From the NCBI GenBank assembly GCA_038106445.1, contig JAYODU010000002.1, forward strand, positions 248,001 through 312,000: a stretch of DNA of 64,000 nt, given 5' to 3'. The stretch's first letter is position 1. The number at the start of each line of letters is the position of its first letter. The notes beneath the pieces were generated by a model. That model did not search any database. It saw only the letters and a list, made by a program, of their open reading frames with translations, and had not been told where the DNA came from. Source of the stretch: Pseudemcibacter sp038106445 (lineage in GTDB: Bacteria; Pseudomonadota; Alphaproteobacteria; Sphingomonadales; Emcibacteraceae). This document shows positions 62,902-64,000 of this stretch, in pieces. A program made the position numbers and the translations under genes.

Positions 62902-63120
62902 ATGCCACTCGTAGATATTCATGTGATTGAAGGTGTTTTCACCAAAGCCGAAAAACAAAATATGATTAAAAAAGTAACTGATACTATGGTCGAAATCGAA
63001 GGCGAAGCTTTAAGAGGCGTAACCTGGGTTCGTGTGAAAGAAATTGCAAGCGGTGAATGGGGTATCGGCGGCAAACCCTTATCAGCTGAAAACGTCAAGG
63101 CAATGCAGGCGCAAAGCTGA
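62902..63120 (+). CDS. 4-oxalocrotonate tautomerase-like protein
   Basis: A 72-residue tautomerase-superfamily protein. After removal of the initiator Met the catalytic Pro1 is exposed (PLVDIHVIEGVF); the helix KAEKQNMIKKVTDTMVEIEG and strand TWVRVKEIASGEWGIGG match the family. A good AAAGGA site precedes the ATG. Such enzymes shift double bonds or hydrolyse/dehalogenate small acids; substrate unknown. It is divergent from the broken HxlR gene, whose product probably repressed it. Confidence 0.88.
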   Translation: MPLVDIHVIEGVFTKAEKQNMIKKVTDTMVEIEGEALRGVTWVRVKEIASGEWGIGGKPLSAENVKAMQAQS

Positions 63121-63152
63121 TAAAACGTATTCAGCACACAAAATATTTGATA

Positions 63153-63179
63153 GCGACGGTTCCCAAAAGGAGCCCTCGC
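63153..63179. terminator. Terminator-like hairpin between tautomerase and fadE
   Basis: GCGACGGTTCC (63153-63163) pairs with GGAGCCCTCGC (63169-63179) over 11 positions with one mismatch and one G-T pair; the loop is CAAAA. It lies between two convergent genes. There is no clear T-run on either side. Confidence 0.5.
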
Positions 63180-63193
63180 CAAATCATTAATAT

Positions 63194-64000
63194 CTACTTC
63201 AAATTCACATATGAAGCAGGGTCGAAATCATCGACGGCAACGACGTCGGAAAGTAATTGATCATATTTTCTAAGTTTATCGCCTTCGCCGCTCGTGATAA
63301 TTTTAGCATCAATCCCTTCGGTTATCATCTGTTCGCCGTATCGGGATGTTATCTTTCCTTCCTTACGTGCGCTTCTTAATTTCTTCTTTATTGGCAATAT
63401 TTCAACAGCCGTATTTAACGCATGTTCAAGTCGGCCTAAAGCAGGGTCATTCTTTGCGGGCACAAAAACATCTTCTGACAGTTTTTCCCTTCGTTTATCA
63501 CCGTCAAGAATACTGCCCGCAACTGCGCCCATTAATTTGTCATCCGGAAGTGAAAAACGAAGCCCGATAGGGGATATAAAAATCTTTACGATAAAACGAA
63601 TGAATGGGTTCGGTAAATTATCAATATTTCCACGAAGTGCTTCATGGGCTTCATGACAGGCTTTTTGAACGCACCAATTCAGAATGGGTTCCATACTGTC
63701 ATCTTTTGCATCACCATATCTTTTCAACGATGCGGATGCCAGATATATCCATGAAAAAGCATCAGCAAACCGCCCGCTTACGGTTTCCTTTCGTTTCAAA
63801 GCCCCGCCGTAAGTGGCAAGTGCGATATCCGACACAAATGAGAATGCAGAACATAAATATGTCAGTTTTGATTGTGACAGAGTTGATACAGAACTCCCAA
63901 GCAGCTTTACGACACCGGTTTTTATTGCAAGACCCAGAATAAAGCTTCTTGCCCCGTTGCAAAAAACGTTAAACACATGTTTCCACAGGTATTCATCAAA
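63194..64000 (-). CDS. fadE: FadE acyl-CoA dehydrogenase, C-terminal part (partial)
   Basis: The last 268 residues of a FadE-type acyl-CoA dehydrogenase; the frame is open to the right edge (FDEYLWKHVFNVFCNGARSF), so the catalytic N-terminal part lies outside the window. This segment carries the DUF1974 region: SKLTYLCSAFSFVSDIALATYGG, GRFADAFSWIYLASASLKRY and PLGRLEHAL-type helices (ALGRLEHALNTAV). FadE starts beta-oxidation in many proteobacteria. It is convergent with the tautomerase gene. Confidence 0.9.
   Translation of the reverse strand, partial: FDEYLWKHVFNVFCNGARSFILGLAIKTGVVKLLGSSVSTLSQSKLTYLCSAFSFVSDIALATYGGALKRKETVSGRFADAFSWIYLASASLKRYGDAKDDSMEPILNWCVQKACHEAHEALRGNIDNLPNPFIRFIVKIFISPIGLRFSLPDDKLMGAVAGSILDGDKRREKLSEDVFVPAKNDPALGRLEHALNTAVEILPIKKKLRSARKEGKITSRYGEQMITEGIDAKIITSGEGDKLRKYDQLLSDVVAVDDFDPASYVNLK

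Noticed and set aside
1..64000. Mobile elements, CRISPR arrays, tRNA or rRNA genes
   Set aside because: I looked for transposase motifs, regularly spaced repeats, CCA-ending cloverleaf sequences and rRNA signatures and found none.

Overview
The window looks like chromosome from a low-GC (roughly 40-45% by eye), probably marine alphaproteobacterium. The best taxonomic evidence is the block dusB-ntrB-ntrC-ntrY-ntrX-trkA-trkH-hfq-hflX (about 40.2-52.2 kb), an order typical of Alphaproteobacteria, together with a fused ispDF. I cannot fix the order or genus; Kordiimonadales/Emcibacterales-like bacteria are a guess from the mix of catabolic and TonB-era periplasmic enzymes, not a result. No rRNA, tRNA, CRISPR array, transposase or prophage gene was found.

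Layout. 1-4.7 kb: start of an autotransporter-like protein running off the left edge, a YkgJ-type cysteine cluster protein, a repeat-rich lipoprotein, a permease/PhyH dioxygenase pair and two small exported proteins. 4.7-17.4 kb: a catabolic island. Eight tightly coupled genes on the minus strand (CaiB-type CoA transferase, SMP-30 lactonase, DapA-like lyase, a three-subunit FAD/2Fe-2S amine or imino-acid dehydrogenase, an SDR and a Tat-exported sulfatase) face an aminotransferase/BKACE pair on the plus strand. An IclR regulator and a two-subunit protocatechuate 3,4-dioxygenase-like enzyme follow. An identical 16-bp near-palindrome lies in both divergent promoter regions, which ties the parts into one probable IclR regulon. 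17.4-26.6 kb: NhaC antiporter, a broken CMD-family gene, a five-gene operon for exported enzymes (M24 peptidase, metallophosphoesterase, MAPEG, a gluconate-2-dehydrogenase subunit 3-like Tat lipoprotein, GMC oxidoreductase), a 34-residue membrane protein and a nitrilase/GNAT pair.

26.7-40 kb: a broken EAL gene, then an operon of amidohydrolase, DUF4212 and sodium:solute symporter with small genes and thpR behind it, a GNAT-mazG pair ending in a strong shared terminator, and a 1083-residue BNR/VPS10-like exported protein. 40-58 kb: the conserved housekeeping core (hflX, hfq, Trk potassium uptake, NtrYX and NtrBC two-component systems, dusB, ispDF, pgpA, cinA-C) and a YbbA/YbbP-like ABC transporter facing a tandem GDSL esterase. 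59.6-64 kb: remnants of a TetR gene and a dihydrolipoyl-dehydrogenase-like gene fused head to head, a 2OG-Fe(II) oxygenase, a HxlR regulator with an amber codon, a tautomerase, and the C-terminal part of FadE entering from the right edge.

The most notable features are the IclR-linked catabolic island, for which I cannot name the substrate, and six inactivated genes: a 19-bp tandem duplication, an out-of-frame internal deletion, a head-to-head deletion hitting two genes, and in-frame TAA, TAG and TGA codons. This suggests either recent gene loss in the lineage or errors in the assembly; read-level checks would separate the two.
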